From positions 1 through 19,318 of the forward strand of contig JBBSHS010000048.1 of the NCBI GenBank assembly GCA_038232515.1: a stretch of 19,318 bases of DNA. Reading direction: 5' to 3'. The notes below the pieces were generated by a model. It was not told the origin of the DNA and searched no databases. It worked only from the letters and a program-made list of their open reading frames with translations. Within the stretch, counting starts at the first letter, position 1; every line of letters starts with the position of its first letter. The DNA comes from JBBSHS01 sp038232515. Lineage in GTDB: Bacteria; Actinomycetota; Acidimicrobiia; Acidimicrobiales; JAUJNH01. The position numbers and the translations under genes were made by a program. Below, piece by piece: positions 6,302 to 13,395 of this stretch.

Positions 6302-7333
6302 TCAGCGGGGGATGAGCTGGAGACCGCCCTGTGGGGTGGAACCGGTGACCACCAGCTCGCCGGTGGTGTCGTCGACGGCCACGGTGTTGGGTTGCTGCAC
6401 GGTGTCATAGGTGTCACGCGAGCCCACGGACGTGCCTTTCAGGTGGAGCCCGAGGAGTTGGTTGGTGCCGGTCAGCGTGATCCACAGAGTGGAGCGGCGA
6501 CCGTCGTAGGCGACGCCGAAGGGCTTGTTGCCGACCGGGATCCGGGCCACCTGCCTGGGGCCGTGGCTGTCGACACGAAAGCCGAGGACGGCGCCACCGG
6601 TGGTGTCGACCACCCAGTAAAGGCCGTCACTACCGGTGACGGCATGGGTCGGGCCGGCGCCACTGTTGGCACTGCCGATGATGGAACCGTCAGGCCGGTA
6701 GGCGGTGATCCGGCGGCCCCGTACCCCGACGGCGACCATGACCGATCCGTCAGGGGCGGCCGCCATGCCGCCCGGTTGCACAGGGGCCGGGACCACCCGT
6801 GTCACCGCCCCTTTGCGGACGATGTGGATGGTGTCGGCCAGCTCGTCGGCCACGAAGACGGTGTCGGGACCAACGGCGATGGCGTCGTGGGGCTGGCGAC
6901 CGACGGGCACCGACTCGAGGACCTGGCCGTCGGGTAGCCCGACGGCGACTAAGCGGTCGTCGGATTCGTCGGGCACAAGCACGGGCCCGTCCGGGCCGCC
7001 GAGGAACAGGTGCCGGGCGGAGCCGCCCAGCGGCACCATCCGCCGCTGGGCGGGGGAGGCGAGGTCGAACAGGACCAGTCCGTCAGGTTTGCGGACACTG
7101 ACCGCAGCCATGCCCGACCGGACCACGACGACCCCCTCAGGGGCGCCCCCCAGGGCCAGGAGCGTGCCGGGCAGCTGCGGCTTGGCGGGAGGCGAGACCG
7201 CCGGTTCAGGGGCGGAGGCCAGCGGCTTGGCCACCTCGGGTGTCCCGCTACCTCCGCAGGCCATCGCCACCGCGGCGATGAGGGCAGTCACCACGGCCAT
7301 GGGCGCCGCCCGACCGGACCGCCGAGCGGGCAC
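6302..7333 (-). CDS. Secreted/lipoprotein beta-propeller (NHL/YVTN-like) protein
   Basis: From a GTG at 7333 the product is about 343 residues. The N-terminus has an RR-containing basic start, a hydrophobic stretch (AVVTALIAAVAMA) and a cysteine in AMACGGSG that could be lipidated, although the lipobox is not ideal. A Pro/Ala-rich linker is followed by repeated blades of about 40 residues with motifs such as GRQPHDAIAVGPDTVFVAD, QPGGMAAAPDGSVMVA, GPTHAVTGSDGLYWVVD, NKPFGVAYDGRRSTLWIT and QPNTVAVDD. This matches six- or seven-bladed NHL/YVTN propellers. Such proteins are usually scaffolds on the cell surface; no catalytic site is evident. An ATG at 7300 is an alternative start but loses the basic n-region, and longer upstream starts overlap rsfS. 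It is 46 bp downstream of rsfS on the same strand. Confidence 0.82.
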   Translation of the reverse strand: MPARRSGRAAPMAVVTALIAAVAMACGGSGTPEVAKPLASAPEPAVSPPAKPQLPGTLLALGGAPEGVVVVRSGMAAVSVRKPDGLVLFDLASPAQRRMVPLGGSARHLFLGGPDGPVLVPDESDDRLVAVGLPDGQVLESVPVGRQPHDAIAVGPDTVFVADELADTIHIVRKGAVTRVVPAPVQPGGMAAAPDGSVMVAVGVRGRRITAYRPDGSIIGSANSGAGPTHAVTGSDGLYWVVDTTGGAVLGFRVDSHGPRQVARIPVGNKPFGVAYDGRRSTLWITLTGTNQLLGLHLKGTSVGSRDTYDTVQQPNTVAVDDTTGELVVTGSTPQGGLQLIPR

Positions 7334-7379
7334 GGTCCGCCGGGGCGGTCTTGAGCAGGTGGCGGCCGTGGCGGAACCG

Positions 7380-7778
7380 CTATTTCCCGGCCGCGACTTC
7401 GTCGGCCTCCCACGCCCAGCGGGGAGCGTCACGCCACAGGCGCTCGAGGTCGTAATAGGTGCGGGTCTCCTCCAGGAACACGTGGACCACGACGTCGCCG
7501 TAGTCTAGCAGCATCCACGACGCGTCTGCCCGGCCCTCGACCGCCGACGGGGCCGGTCCACCCGCCTGCTTCACTCTGGCTTCGACCTCGTCGGCGATGG
7601 TCCTCACCTGGCGCTCATTGGCACCGCTGGCGATGACGAAGGCGTCGACGATGCCCAGGACGGCGGACACGTCGAGCACCACCGGGTCGCGGCCCTTCTT
7701 GTCGGCTGTGGCCCGAGCGGCCACCTGGCTCAGGGTGAGGGTATCGAGGCCGGTGGCGCAGGTGCCGTGGTTCCTCAT
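7380..7778 (-). CDS. rsfS: Ribosome silencing factor RsfS (Iojap/DUF143 family)
   Basis: A 132-residue RsfS. Family blocks seen: DPVVLDVSAVLGIVDAFVIASGANERQVRTIADEV (written here in parts: DPVVLDVS at 31-38, DAFVIASGANERQVR at 45-59), DYGDVVVHVF (92-101) and YYDLERLW (108-115). It binds ribosomal protein uL14 on the 50S subunit and blocks subunit joining when nutrients are low. The ATG at 7778 is chosen because it overlaps the nadD stop as ATGA and the family domain starts soon after. The longer open frame upstream lies inside nadD. The nadD-rsfS pairing is the usual bacterial arrangement. Confidence 0.95.
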   Translation of the reverse strand: MRNHGTCATGLDTLTLSQVAARATADKKGRDPVVLDVSAVLGIVDAFVIASGANERQVRTIADEVEARVKQAGGPAPSAVEGRADASWMLLDYGDVVVHVFLEETRTYYDLERLWRDAPRWAWEADEVAAGK

Positions 7779-8374
7779 CCTCCCCCAGCGTACAGACCCA
7801 GCCGGCGCATGGCATGAATGGCGGACGAAGGCACGAGGAAGTCCAGGGGCCGGCCGTCGACCGCCCGGGCCCGCAGGTCGGTGCTCGACACCTCGAGGTT
7901 GGGGATCTCCACCACATCGACCCGCCACCCGGGCAACGGCGCCGGCATCGCTGCCCCAGGCCGGTTGACCACGGCCAGGCGGGCCAGACGCCGGACCTCG
8001 TCCACCCGCTCCCAGCTGTCGAGGTCACGGGCCACGTCGGCACCGATCACGAGCACCAGCTCGGCTCCGGGATGGAGCATGGCCACCTCGGCCAAGGTGT
8101 CGGCCGTATACGAGACACCCCCGCGTTCGATCTCCACACGGCTGGCCTCCAACCCGGCCAGCTCCTCGACGGCGGCGGCGACGACCTCGAAGCGCTGTTC
8201 GGCCGGGGTCAGCGCCCGCTCGCCGACCTTCTGCCACGGCTGGTTGGCCACCACCAGGAGGACGCGGTCGAGGGCCAGAGCGTGGCGGACGTTGACTGCG
8301 GCCACCAGATGGCCGACGTGGACTGGGTCGAACGTGCCACCGAAGACAGCGATGCGTGGGGACCCGGTGGGCAT
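7775..8374 (-). CDS. nadD: Nicotinate-nucleotide adenylyltransferase NadD
   Basis: A 199-residue enzyme that transfers AMP from ATP to nicotinate mononucleotide, giving deamido-NAD in NAD synthesis. The nucleotidyltransferase signature GGTFDPVHVGH is at residues 12-22. The substrate-side W and GAD motifs are present (GAD at 111-113) and the C-terminal SSTDLR (163-168) is the (I/S)SSTxxR ATP-binding motif. Length is normal. The start ATG at 8374 has no Shine-Dalgarno; TACCCT ends nine bases upstream, which fits a leaderless transcript. Its stop overlaps the rsfS start. Confidence 0.96.
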   Translation of the reverse strand: MPTGSPRIAVFGGTFDPVHVGHLVAAVNVRHALALDRVLLVVANQPWQKVGERALTPAEQRFEVVAAAVEELAGLEASRVEIERGGVSYTADTLAEVAMLHPGAELVLVIGADVARDLDSWERVDEVRRLARLAVVNRPGAAMPAPLPGWRVDVVEIPNLEVSSTDLRARAVDGRPLDFLVPSSAIHAMRRLGLYAGGG

Positions 8375-9496
8375 GTGGCAGCGAGGGTAGCGTCGCCCGC
8401 CGTCCCCGAACCCGGCTCGGGCGGTGCCCAGGCCGCTCTCACAGGAGGCTCGACGCTGCTACCGCCCGCCCTGGGCCATCTCGGCCTGGAATCGTCCTGC
8501 GGCCCAACCGGCCGCAACTCCTTCGTCTGCGACGTCATCTACCGGGCCAGCGGCAACTCGGGCCTCGGCCGCCTCGGCGACAGTGCCGCCAGCCACGGGC
8601 TGCGCATCCTCGTGGTGGTGGTGCTCGCCCTCATCGCCAACCGGCTCGCCTGGCGCATGGTCCGGCGCCTGGTCGGGTCGATGAGCACCGCCAACCACGT
8701 CCGCCACCGCTTCCTACAGCGGGAGCCACAGGGCCCGAGCGGCCCTTCGAGCGGGCGAGCGCGCCCGAGCGGCCCTTCGAGCGGTGGAGACGGTCCGTCG
8801 CTGCCAGTGCCGCCCGTCCCCGGTGACGCCCGCCGCGCTCAGCGGGCCCAGGCCGTCGGAACGCTCCTGCACAGCGCGGCCGGCGTCCTCATCTGGGCCA
8901 TGGCGGTGATCTCAATCCTCGACCAACTGGGCATCGACGTGGCCCCGCTCATAGCCGGGGCCGGCATCGCCGGCGTGGCCATCGGCTTCGGCGCCCAGAA
9001 CCTGGTGAAGGATCTCCTCACCGGTGTCTTCATGCTCCTCGAGGACCAGTACGGGATCGGCGACATCGTGGACGTCGGCCCGGCCAGCGGCACCGTGGAG
9101 GGTGTGGGACTGCGCAGCACCCGGGTGCGCGATGCCAACGGCACCCTCTGGCACGTGCCCAACGGCCAGATCGACCGGGTGGGCAACAAGAGCCAGCAGT
9201 GGGCCCGGGCCGTCGTCGATGTCGCCGTGGCCTGGGACGCCGATCTCACCCGGGTCCGGGACCTGCTCGTCACGGGGGCCGGCGAAGTCGTGGACGCCAG
9301 CCCCGACCAGGTCATGGGGCCCCCCGAGGTGCTCGGGATAGAACAGTTCGGGCCGGCCGGAGTGGTATTCCGAGTGCAGGTCAAGACCCGGCCGGCCAGC
9401 CAGTGGACGGTGGGCCGCCGCCTGCGCAATGCCACCAAGGTGGCCCTGGACGGCGCCGGCATAGCACCTCCGAAGGTGGCTGCCATCGGCCCCTGA
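8375..9496 (+). CDS. MscS-family mechanosensitive ion channel
   Basis: About 373 residues from GTG 8375. A cytoplasmic or periplasmic N-terminus with a Cys pair (Cys42, Cys52) precedes a membrane helix at about 77-95 and a Gly/Pro/Ser-rich loop (119-150). A second helix follows (about 161-183), then the pore-lining TM3 with GAGIAGVAIGFGAQNLVKD (about 195-213). The MscS beta domain contains YGIGDIVDVG and the W-H-V-PNG motif (LWHVPNGQI), followed by an alpha/beta C-terminus. It relieves turgor on osmotic downshock. The start is uncertain: GTG 8375 abuts the nadD ATG head to head with no spacer, whereas AGGAGG at 8443-8448 sits seven bases before an in-frame CTG at 8456, which would remove 27 low-complexity residues. 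The loop contains an exact 21-base, 30-base-period duplication. Confidence 0.92.
   Translation: MAARVASPAVPEPGSGGAQAALTGGSTLLPPALGHLGLESSCGPTGRNSFVCDVIYRASGNSGLGRLGDSAASHGLRILVVVVLALIANRLAWRMVRRLVGSMSTANHVRHRFLQREPQGPSGPSSGRARPSGPSSGGDGPSLPVPPVPGDARRAQRAQAVGTLLHSAAGVLIWAMAVISILDQLGIDVAPLIAGAGIAGVAIGFGAQNLVKDLLTGVFMLLEDQYGIGDIVDVGPASGTVEGVGLRSTRVRDANGTLWHVPNGQIDRVGNKSQQWARAVVDVAVAWDADLTRVRDLLVTGAGEVVDASPDQVMGPPEVLGIEQFGPAGVVFRVQVKTRPASQWTVGRRLRNATKVALDGAGIAPPKVAAIGP
8384..8389 (-). promoter_or_regulatory. Candidate -10 box for leaderless nadD mRNA
   Basis: TACCCT (context GCTACCCT) on the minus strand ends nine bases before the nadD ATG and there is no Shine-Dalgarno. Transcription would begin at or next to the start codon. 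The same GCTAC(C/T)CT context recurs before other genes in this window. No -35 was identified. Confidence 0.5.
8734..8784 (+). repeat. In-frame 30-bp-period duplication inside the MscS-like gene
   Basis: A 21-base stretch (beginning CCCGAGCGGCCC and ending TTCGAGCGG) occurs at 8734-8754 and again exactly at 8764-8784. The period is 10 codons and encodes PSGPSSG twice in the loop between the first two membrane helices. The in-frame period and unstructured location fit a recent slippage duplication tolerated by the protein. Confidence 0.85.
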
Positions 9497-9499
9497 GCC

Positions 9500-9681
9500 C
9501 AACTGCCGGGGCAGACCCACAGTCGGCCGCCCGGGCAGAAGATGTAGTCGGGGCGGCCACAACTGCCCGGGCAGACCCACAGCCCGGCCGCCCGGGCAGA
9601 AGATGTCGTCGGGGCGGCCACAACTGCCCGGGCAGCCCCGCACCCCCCCGCCCGGGCGGTTTAAGTCGTCGTCGGCGCTGC
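9500..9681. repeat. Three tandem copies of a 60-61 bp palindrome-bearing unit
   Basis: Units begin with CAACTGCC at 9500, 9560 and 9621. Copies 1 and 2 are nearly identical. Copy 3 is diverged in its second half. Each unit holds CTGCCCGGGCAG (exact 12-bp palindrome in copies 2 and 3, one change in copy 1) and a second CGCCCGGGC block, followed in copies 1 and 2 by CAGAAGATGT and a CGGGGCGG end that can pair with the CCGCCC. The array fills the gap between the convergent MscS-like gene (ends 9496) and LLM oxidoreductase gene (ends 9684). A bidirectional transcription terminator role is inferred. No cas genes and no spacer diversity, so not CRISPR. Confidence 0.9.
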
Positions 9682-9683
9682 CG

Positions 9684-10613
9684 TCAGGTGCCGGCCAGCG
9701 CAGCCACCACGGGGGCGAACGGCTCGATGTCGGCTTCGTGGAACACGAAGTAGCTGAACCCCCACCGCTCACGCCGTTGCCGCAGCGTCTCGCAGATCTG
9801 GGCGACCGTGCCCACCACCACGACCGGTATGTCGAGGGCCACGGCTGGGTCGACGCCCAGCGACGGCGCCATCTGCCGGGCCAACCCCTCACGGTCGTCG
9901 GTCACGGCGCAGACGAAGCAGAGGTTCTGCAATTCGATCTCGTCGAGCCGGTCGCCGGCGCCCGCCTTGACCCACTCGACGCGCTGGTCCCACAGCTCGG
10001 GCCTGGTGCTGGCGATGGCCTCGGCATCGATCGCCCCCGAGCGCAGGCGCGGGTTCACGCCCACGATCTGCGCCTCCCGCCCGGCGATGCCCAGCACCTT
10101 ACGGCTGCCCCCGCCGATGACGAGCGGCGGATGAGGCCGGCTGTACGGCAGAGGCAGGCCGATGGCACCGGCCAGGTCGTAGAACTCCCCCTTGAACGTG
10201 CACGTGCCGTCGCGCCACAGCGCCTTCATCACCACGATGGCCTCCTCCATGCGACGGACCCGGACCGCCGGGTCGTCATAGGCGATGCCCGAGGCGTCGT
10301 AGTCGGTCCTGAGCCAGCCGGCGCCGATCCCGACCTCCACCCGGCCTTGTGCAGCCAGGTCAAGAGTGGCTATCTCCTTGGCCAGCAGCTGGGGATGGCG
10401 GTAGTCGTTGTCGTAGACGAGAGCCCCCACGTTCAAGGTGGTGGTGGCTTCAGCGGCCACCGTGATGGCCACGGTGGGCGACCACTGGTCGTCGAGGTGG
10501 TCGGGGACGTAGAGCGTCGAGTAACCCAGCGACTCGACCTTGCGGGCCAGCTCCCGCCACGCCCTCCCCGTGGGGGCGCCGGGCAGTTGGATGCCGAAGC
10601 GGAAGGGGTGCAT
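9684..10613 (-). CDS. LLM-class F420-dependent oxidoreductase
   Basis: A 309-residue luciferase-like (TIM-barrel) enzyme. It starts FRFGIQLPG and has LARKVESLGYSTLYVPDHL, TLNVGALVYDNDYRHPQLLAKEIATLD, GRVEVGIGAGW and PLVIGGGSRK. This pattern matches the F420-dependent subgroup typified by MSMEG_2516-like proteins (YDNDYRHP). The family uses reduced or oxidised coenzyme F420; the substrate is unknown. F420 rather than FMN is inferred from subgroup resemblance. The ATG at 10613 has no Shine-Dalgarno but TAGAGT ends six bases upstream, consistent with a leaderless transcript. It is divergent from the GT-C gene, 57 bp apart, and convergent with the MscS-like gene. Confidence 0.93.
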   Translation of the reverse strand: MHPFRFGIQLPGAPTGRAWRELARKVESLGYSTLYVPDHLDDQWSPTVAITVAAEATTTLNVGALVYDNDYRHPQLLAKEIATLDLAAQGRVEVGIGAGWLRTDYDASGIAYDDPAVRVRRMEEAIVVMKALWRDGTCTFKGEFYDLAGAIGLPLPYSRPHPPLVIGGGSRKVLGIAGREAQIVGVNPRLRSGAIDAEAIASTRPELWDQRVEWVKAGAGDRLDEIELQNLCFVCAVTDDREGLARQMAPSLGVDPAVALDIPVVVVGTVAQICETLRQRRERWGFSYFVFHEADIEPFAPVVAALAGT

Positions 10614-10619
10614 GCACCG

Positions 10620-10625
10620 ACTCTA
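10620..10625 (-). promoter_or_regulatory. Candidate -10 box for leaderless LLM oxidoreductase mRNA
   Basis: TAGAGT (TANNNT) on the minus strand ends six bases before the ATG at 10613. No Shine-Dalgarno is present between them. Confidence 0.4.
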
Positions 10626-10654
10626 GGGACGGGTGGTCCTCCGGCCCTTCTTCG

Positions 10655-10660
10655 TATACT
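10655..10660 (+). promoter_or_regulatory. Candidate -10 box for near-leaderless GT-C gene mRNA
   Basis: TATACT matches the -10 consensus at five of six positions and ends ten bases before the ATG at 10671. The short interval holds no Shine-Dalgarno, so the transcript should start within a few bases of the start codon. It lies in the 57-bp divergent gap shared with the LLM gene. Confidence 0.6.
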
Positions 10661-10670
10661 CACGCCCCGC

Positions 10671-12386
10671 ATGGGCTCCGAGGCGGCGCGGCCACGATCG
10701 TCGAATCTGGAGTTCGCCGGCTGGGGCTCGGGCATCTTCGTGGTCGCTTCGGTGGCCATGCTGCTCGTCTGCCGCCATCTCACCGGGGGCAAGGTCGTCT
10801 ACGTCGTCGACGATGCCGCCATCCACTTGAGCGTCGCCCAGACCCTCCTGCACCACGGCACCTGGGGTGTGCAACCGGGCGTCTACGAGTCGGTGTCGTC
10901 TTCGCCGCTCTGGGATCTGCTGCTGGCCGGGGCCATGGCGGTCACGAGGACCATGGTCATCCTCCCGTGGGCGTTCAATGTCCTCGCCGGCGTATGGCTG
11001 ATCTGGGCCGTGGGGTCCCGCCAGGAGGCGCTGCGGCCCAGCCTCAGGAAGCCCCTCAGCGTTGTGGCCACCGCCGGCCTGGTGACGGTGCTGCTGTTGA
11101 TGCCGTCGCTGGCCATGGTGGGCATGGAGCACCTGCTCCACGCGGCCATGGTCGTGCAGCTGATGGCCTGGGTCCATGACCGGGCCGTGGGCCGCAGGAC
11201 CCGCGCCCCTGGCTGGGCCCTTTACGCGCTCGCCGCACTGGCTGTGCTGACCCGCTTCGAGACCATGTGGGTGGTCGCCGGCGTGGGATTGGGGTACCTG
11301 GTCGACGGCTGGGCCCGGTTGGCCCCGCAGGTCGGGATGCGGCGGGCCGTGACCGGACGGCTGGGCACGGTCGTCGGGCTCGGGTTGGCGACCGCGGCTC
11401 CGGTCGCCGCCTATGCTGGGCTCAACCGGGCCATGGGCCAGGGTTTCCTGCCCAATTCGGTGGTGGCCAAGACGGCCCTCTCGAGCGGCAGCCAGTTCGC
11501 CATCACTCCCGGGGTATTCCTGGAGCACCTCACCGCTGCTCCCATACTCGCGGCGCTGTTGATGGGAGCGATCGCCTACCTGGCCATCGCCGTTCCGACC
11601 GGTATCAACCGCTGCATCGTCCCGGCCGTCGCCGTCATCGTGGCCGTGGTGGCCCATTCGACATTCGCCCAGCTGGGCCATTTCGAGCGATACCAGGCGT
11701 ACCTGATCGCCATGGGGCTCTACTTCGCCCTGTCGGCGTTCAGCGAAGTCCTACCCAGTCGCTCATCCGCGGTCGCCGTCCTCGCCATCGCCAGCCTGCT
11801 CCTCGTGCCGGTGAAGTGGGCTGTCGTCAAGTACACCCCGAGGGGTGCCGTCAACGACTACGCCCAGCGGTACCAAGGGGCGCTTCTCGCACGTCGGTAC
11901 TACGACGGCCGCTCGATCGCCACCGGGGAGCTCGGGTATATTGCCCTGTTCCATCGGGGGTCGGTCACCGACGTCCTCGGCCTGGGCAACTACGAGGTGC
12001 TCCAGCGCCGCGCCGCAGGTACCGACGATCAGGCCTTCTACGGCGATCTGACCCGGCGCAACGGTGTCGAGATGGCGGCGGTGTACTCGGGCGCACTGGG
12101 CCCAAGGACCCCGTCCGGTTGGTTCTTGGTGGCCGAGTGGCGGCTGGACTTTCCGGCCGTCAGCTCGCCCAACGAGCCGTACCAGTTGTGGGCGACCAGT
12201 GCCTCGGAGGCCGTCGAGCTGCGAAGCCACCTGATGGAGTTCGGCTCCGGTCTGCCCGCCCACGTCAACCAGTTCGTCAACGGGTGCCTCGATTCCGAAC
12301 TGGCCGCCGCTGGCGCTGGCGGCAGCCCCCCGGCCGGGCTCAATGTCTCCGGCCGCGGCGGATGCCTGGTGCCAACTCCGGGCTGA
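10671..12386 (+). CDS. GT-C type polytopic membrane glycosyltransferase
   Basis: A 571-residue integral membrane protein with about ten hydrophobic helices followed by a soluble C-terminal domain from about residue 385. The first extracytoplasmic loop carries the acidic pair Asp47-Asp48 in VVDDAAIHLSVAQTLL, followed by GVYESVSSSPLWDLLLA (about 70-86). This resembles the catalytic loop (DD/ED ... G-SSPLW) of lipid-phosphate-sugar dependent GT-C enzymes such as actinobacterial arabinofuranosyl- and mannosyltransferases. The specific sugar and acceptor cannot be read. The start is ATG 10671, directly downstream of TATACT; the frame is open further upstream but lies antisense to the LLM gene. It is the leftmost of a set of envelope-polysaccharide genes. 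Confidence 0.85.
   Translation: MGSEAARPRSSNLEFAGWGSGIFVVASVAMLLVCRHLTGGKVVYVVDDAAIHLSVAQTLLHHGTWGVQPGVYESVSSSPLWDLLLAGAMAVTRTMVILPWAFNVLAGVWLIWAVGSRQEALRPSLRKPLSVVATAGLVTVLLLMPSLAMVGMEHLLHAAMVVQLMAWVHDRAVGRRTRAPGWALYALAALAVLTRFETMWVVAGVGLGYLVDGWARLAPQVGMRRAVTGRLGTVVGLGLATAAPVAAYAGLNRAMGQGFLPNSVVAKTALSSGSQFAITPGVFLEHLTAAPILAALLMGAIAYLAIAVPTGINRCIVPAVAVIVAVVAHSTFAQLGHFERYQAYLIAMGLYFALSAFSEVLPSRSSAVAVLAIASLLLVPVKWAVVKYTPRGAVNDYAQRYQGALLARRYYDGRSIATGELGYIALFHRGSVTDVLGLGNYEVLQRRAAGTDDQAFYGDLTRRNGVEMAAVYSGALGPRTPSGWFLVAEWRLDFPAVSSPNEPYQLWATSASEAVELRSHLMEFGSGLPAHVNQFVNGCLDSELAAAGAGGSPPAGLNVSGRGGCLVPTPG
12342..12360 (+). repeat. 19-bp direct repeat, left copy
   Basis: AATGTCTCCGGCCGCGGCG, inside the last codons of the GT-C gene. 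It recurs with one change (C to T) at 13361-13379 in the same orientation, 1,019 bp away. The two copies flank the frameshifted hydrolase gene. Confidence 0.6.
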
Positions 12387-12470
12387 GGAACATGGGCCCC
12401 GATCCGGCCGGCGCCGCCGCGAGGCGCAGCTTCAGACGGCCCACACCGCCGGGTCCCACGCGTCAGCCCG

Positions 12471-13331
12471 TCAGGGAGGGACGGCACCGTCAAAGAAGGC
12501 GAGCAGCCGGTCGGCCTGGAAGTTGGAGCTGTCACCGTGGTCGCCGACCGTCGACATGACGGTGACGGAGCCACCTGCCTGGTCCACCCGGCTGCGCAAC
12601 AGGTCGGCATTCTCGCTCTTGGCCACCAAGGTATCCATGGGAGACGCCCAGGCCAGCATGGGAACGGTCCTCAGGAGCTCGGGACGAGCGAGAGGATCGG
12701 CCGAGGAGGGCCGGTCTCCGCCATAGGCTTCCTGCACGGTATTGCCGAATCTGGGGTTACGCGCCGCCTCCGCCAGGTTCGTCACCGGGAAGATGCCCGC
12801 CCAGGCGACAATGTGAGGCGTCCGACCGTCTTCGATCGACCGAAGGCTGGTAAGCCCACCCATGGACTGGGCGAGGAGCACGACATGGCGAACGGTGATG
12901 CGACGGCTGACAGCCGGGCATAGTCGTCCATGGCGGCGTCGTTGCCCCAGTTGATGCCGTGAGCGTCGGTGGCGGCTATGGAGTACCCGTGGGCCAGGAG
13001 CGTTGCCACCAGGGGCGCCTTCTCCGTGTCCAGGTACACACTCCCTGCCACTTCCCCCGCACCATGGTGATAGATCACCAGGACGCCGTTCAGAAGCCGC
13101 CACCGGTCGGAGCAGCACGTCGTGCACTCCTGCCGCGTCGTCGAACCGATCGAGCGTGCCCAGAGCGGCCAAGCCGCCGGGCAGCTCCGCCGACGAGGGC
13201 CCCGTCGACGATGGCCTTGCCGACGAGGGCCCTGCCGCCGATGTCCCGTGGCCCGGCGTGGCAGCACGGCGGGCCCCACAGCCGGCGAACGCAATCGCGG
13301 CCACGATCACCGCCGCCACCGCCCGGCTCAC
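12471..13331 (-). pseudogene. Alpha/beta-hydrolase lipoprotein with two compensating frameshifts
   Basis: From a GTG at 13331 the N-terminus reads as a lipoprotein signal (hydrophobic run, then AFAGC) and a Pro/Ser linker. The sequence DVLLRPVA continues only in another frame from about 13100, as NGVLVIYHHGAGEVAGSVYLD and IAATDAHGINWGND. It returns to the first frame near 12910 as ITVRHVVLLAQSMGG (nucleophile Ser in QSMGG), SPMDTLV (acid Asp) and GDHGDSSNF (catalytic His), ending FFDGAVPP. So the complete catalytic triad is visible if one +1 and one -1 shift are allowed. Neither site is a long homopolymer. It may be a recent pseudogene or two indel errors in the assembly. An esterase/lipase-type surface enzyme is inferred. 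TACCCT ends six bases before the GTG. Confidence 0.82.
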
Positions 13332-13337
13332 TGTTTG

Positions 13338-13343
13338 AGGGTA
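13338..13343 (-). promoter_or_regulatory. Candidate -10 box for leaderless hydrolase mRNA
   Basis: TACCCT in the context GCTACCCT on the minus strand ends six bases before the GTG at 13331, with no Shine-Dalgarno. The GCTACCCT core is identical to the one before nadD. Confidence 0.5.
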
Positions 13344-13360
13344 GCGCGGGAACCGCCCGG

Positions 13361-13379
13361 AATGTCTCTGGCCGCGGCG
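13361..13379 (+). repeat. 19-bp direct repeat, right copy
   Basis: AATGTCTCTGGCCGCGGCG, in the gap between the hydrolase start and the aftA-like stop. It matches 12342-12360 at 18 of 19 positions. Confidence 0.6.
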
Positions 13380-13395
13380 CCGCGGGCGCCGAGGC

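Noticed and set aside
5833..6417. Minus-strand open frame through repeat copy A (contains PAFVGW and FLGAKRLEGG)
   Set aside because: It overlaps two genes in other frames, has no start signal, and copy B has a stop and a 43-base deletion in the equivalent frame. Coding ancestry is possible but not supported.
9500..9681. CRISPR array
   Set aside because: The 60-bp units are contiguous repeats with no distinct spacers and there are no cas genes nearby.
9603..10670. N-terminal extension of the GT-C gene reading through the LLM gene region
   Set aside because: It is antisense to the well-conserved LLM oxidoreductase, and the TATACT box plus ATG at 10671 give a better start.
12387..12470. Terminator between the GT-C gene and the hydrolase gene
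   Set aside because: Only short GC-rich complementarity, no clear stem with a T-tract and no repeat.
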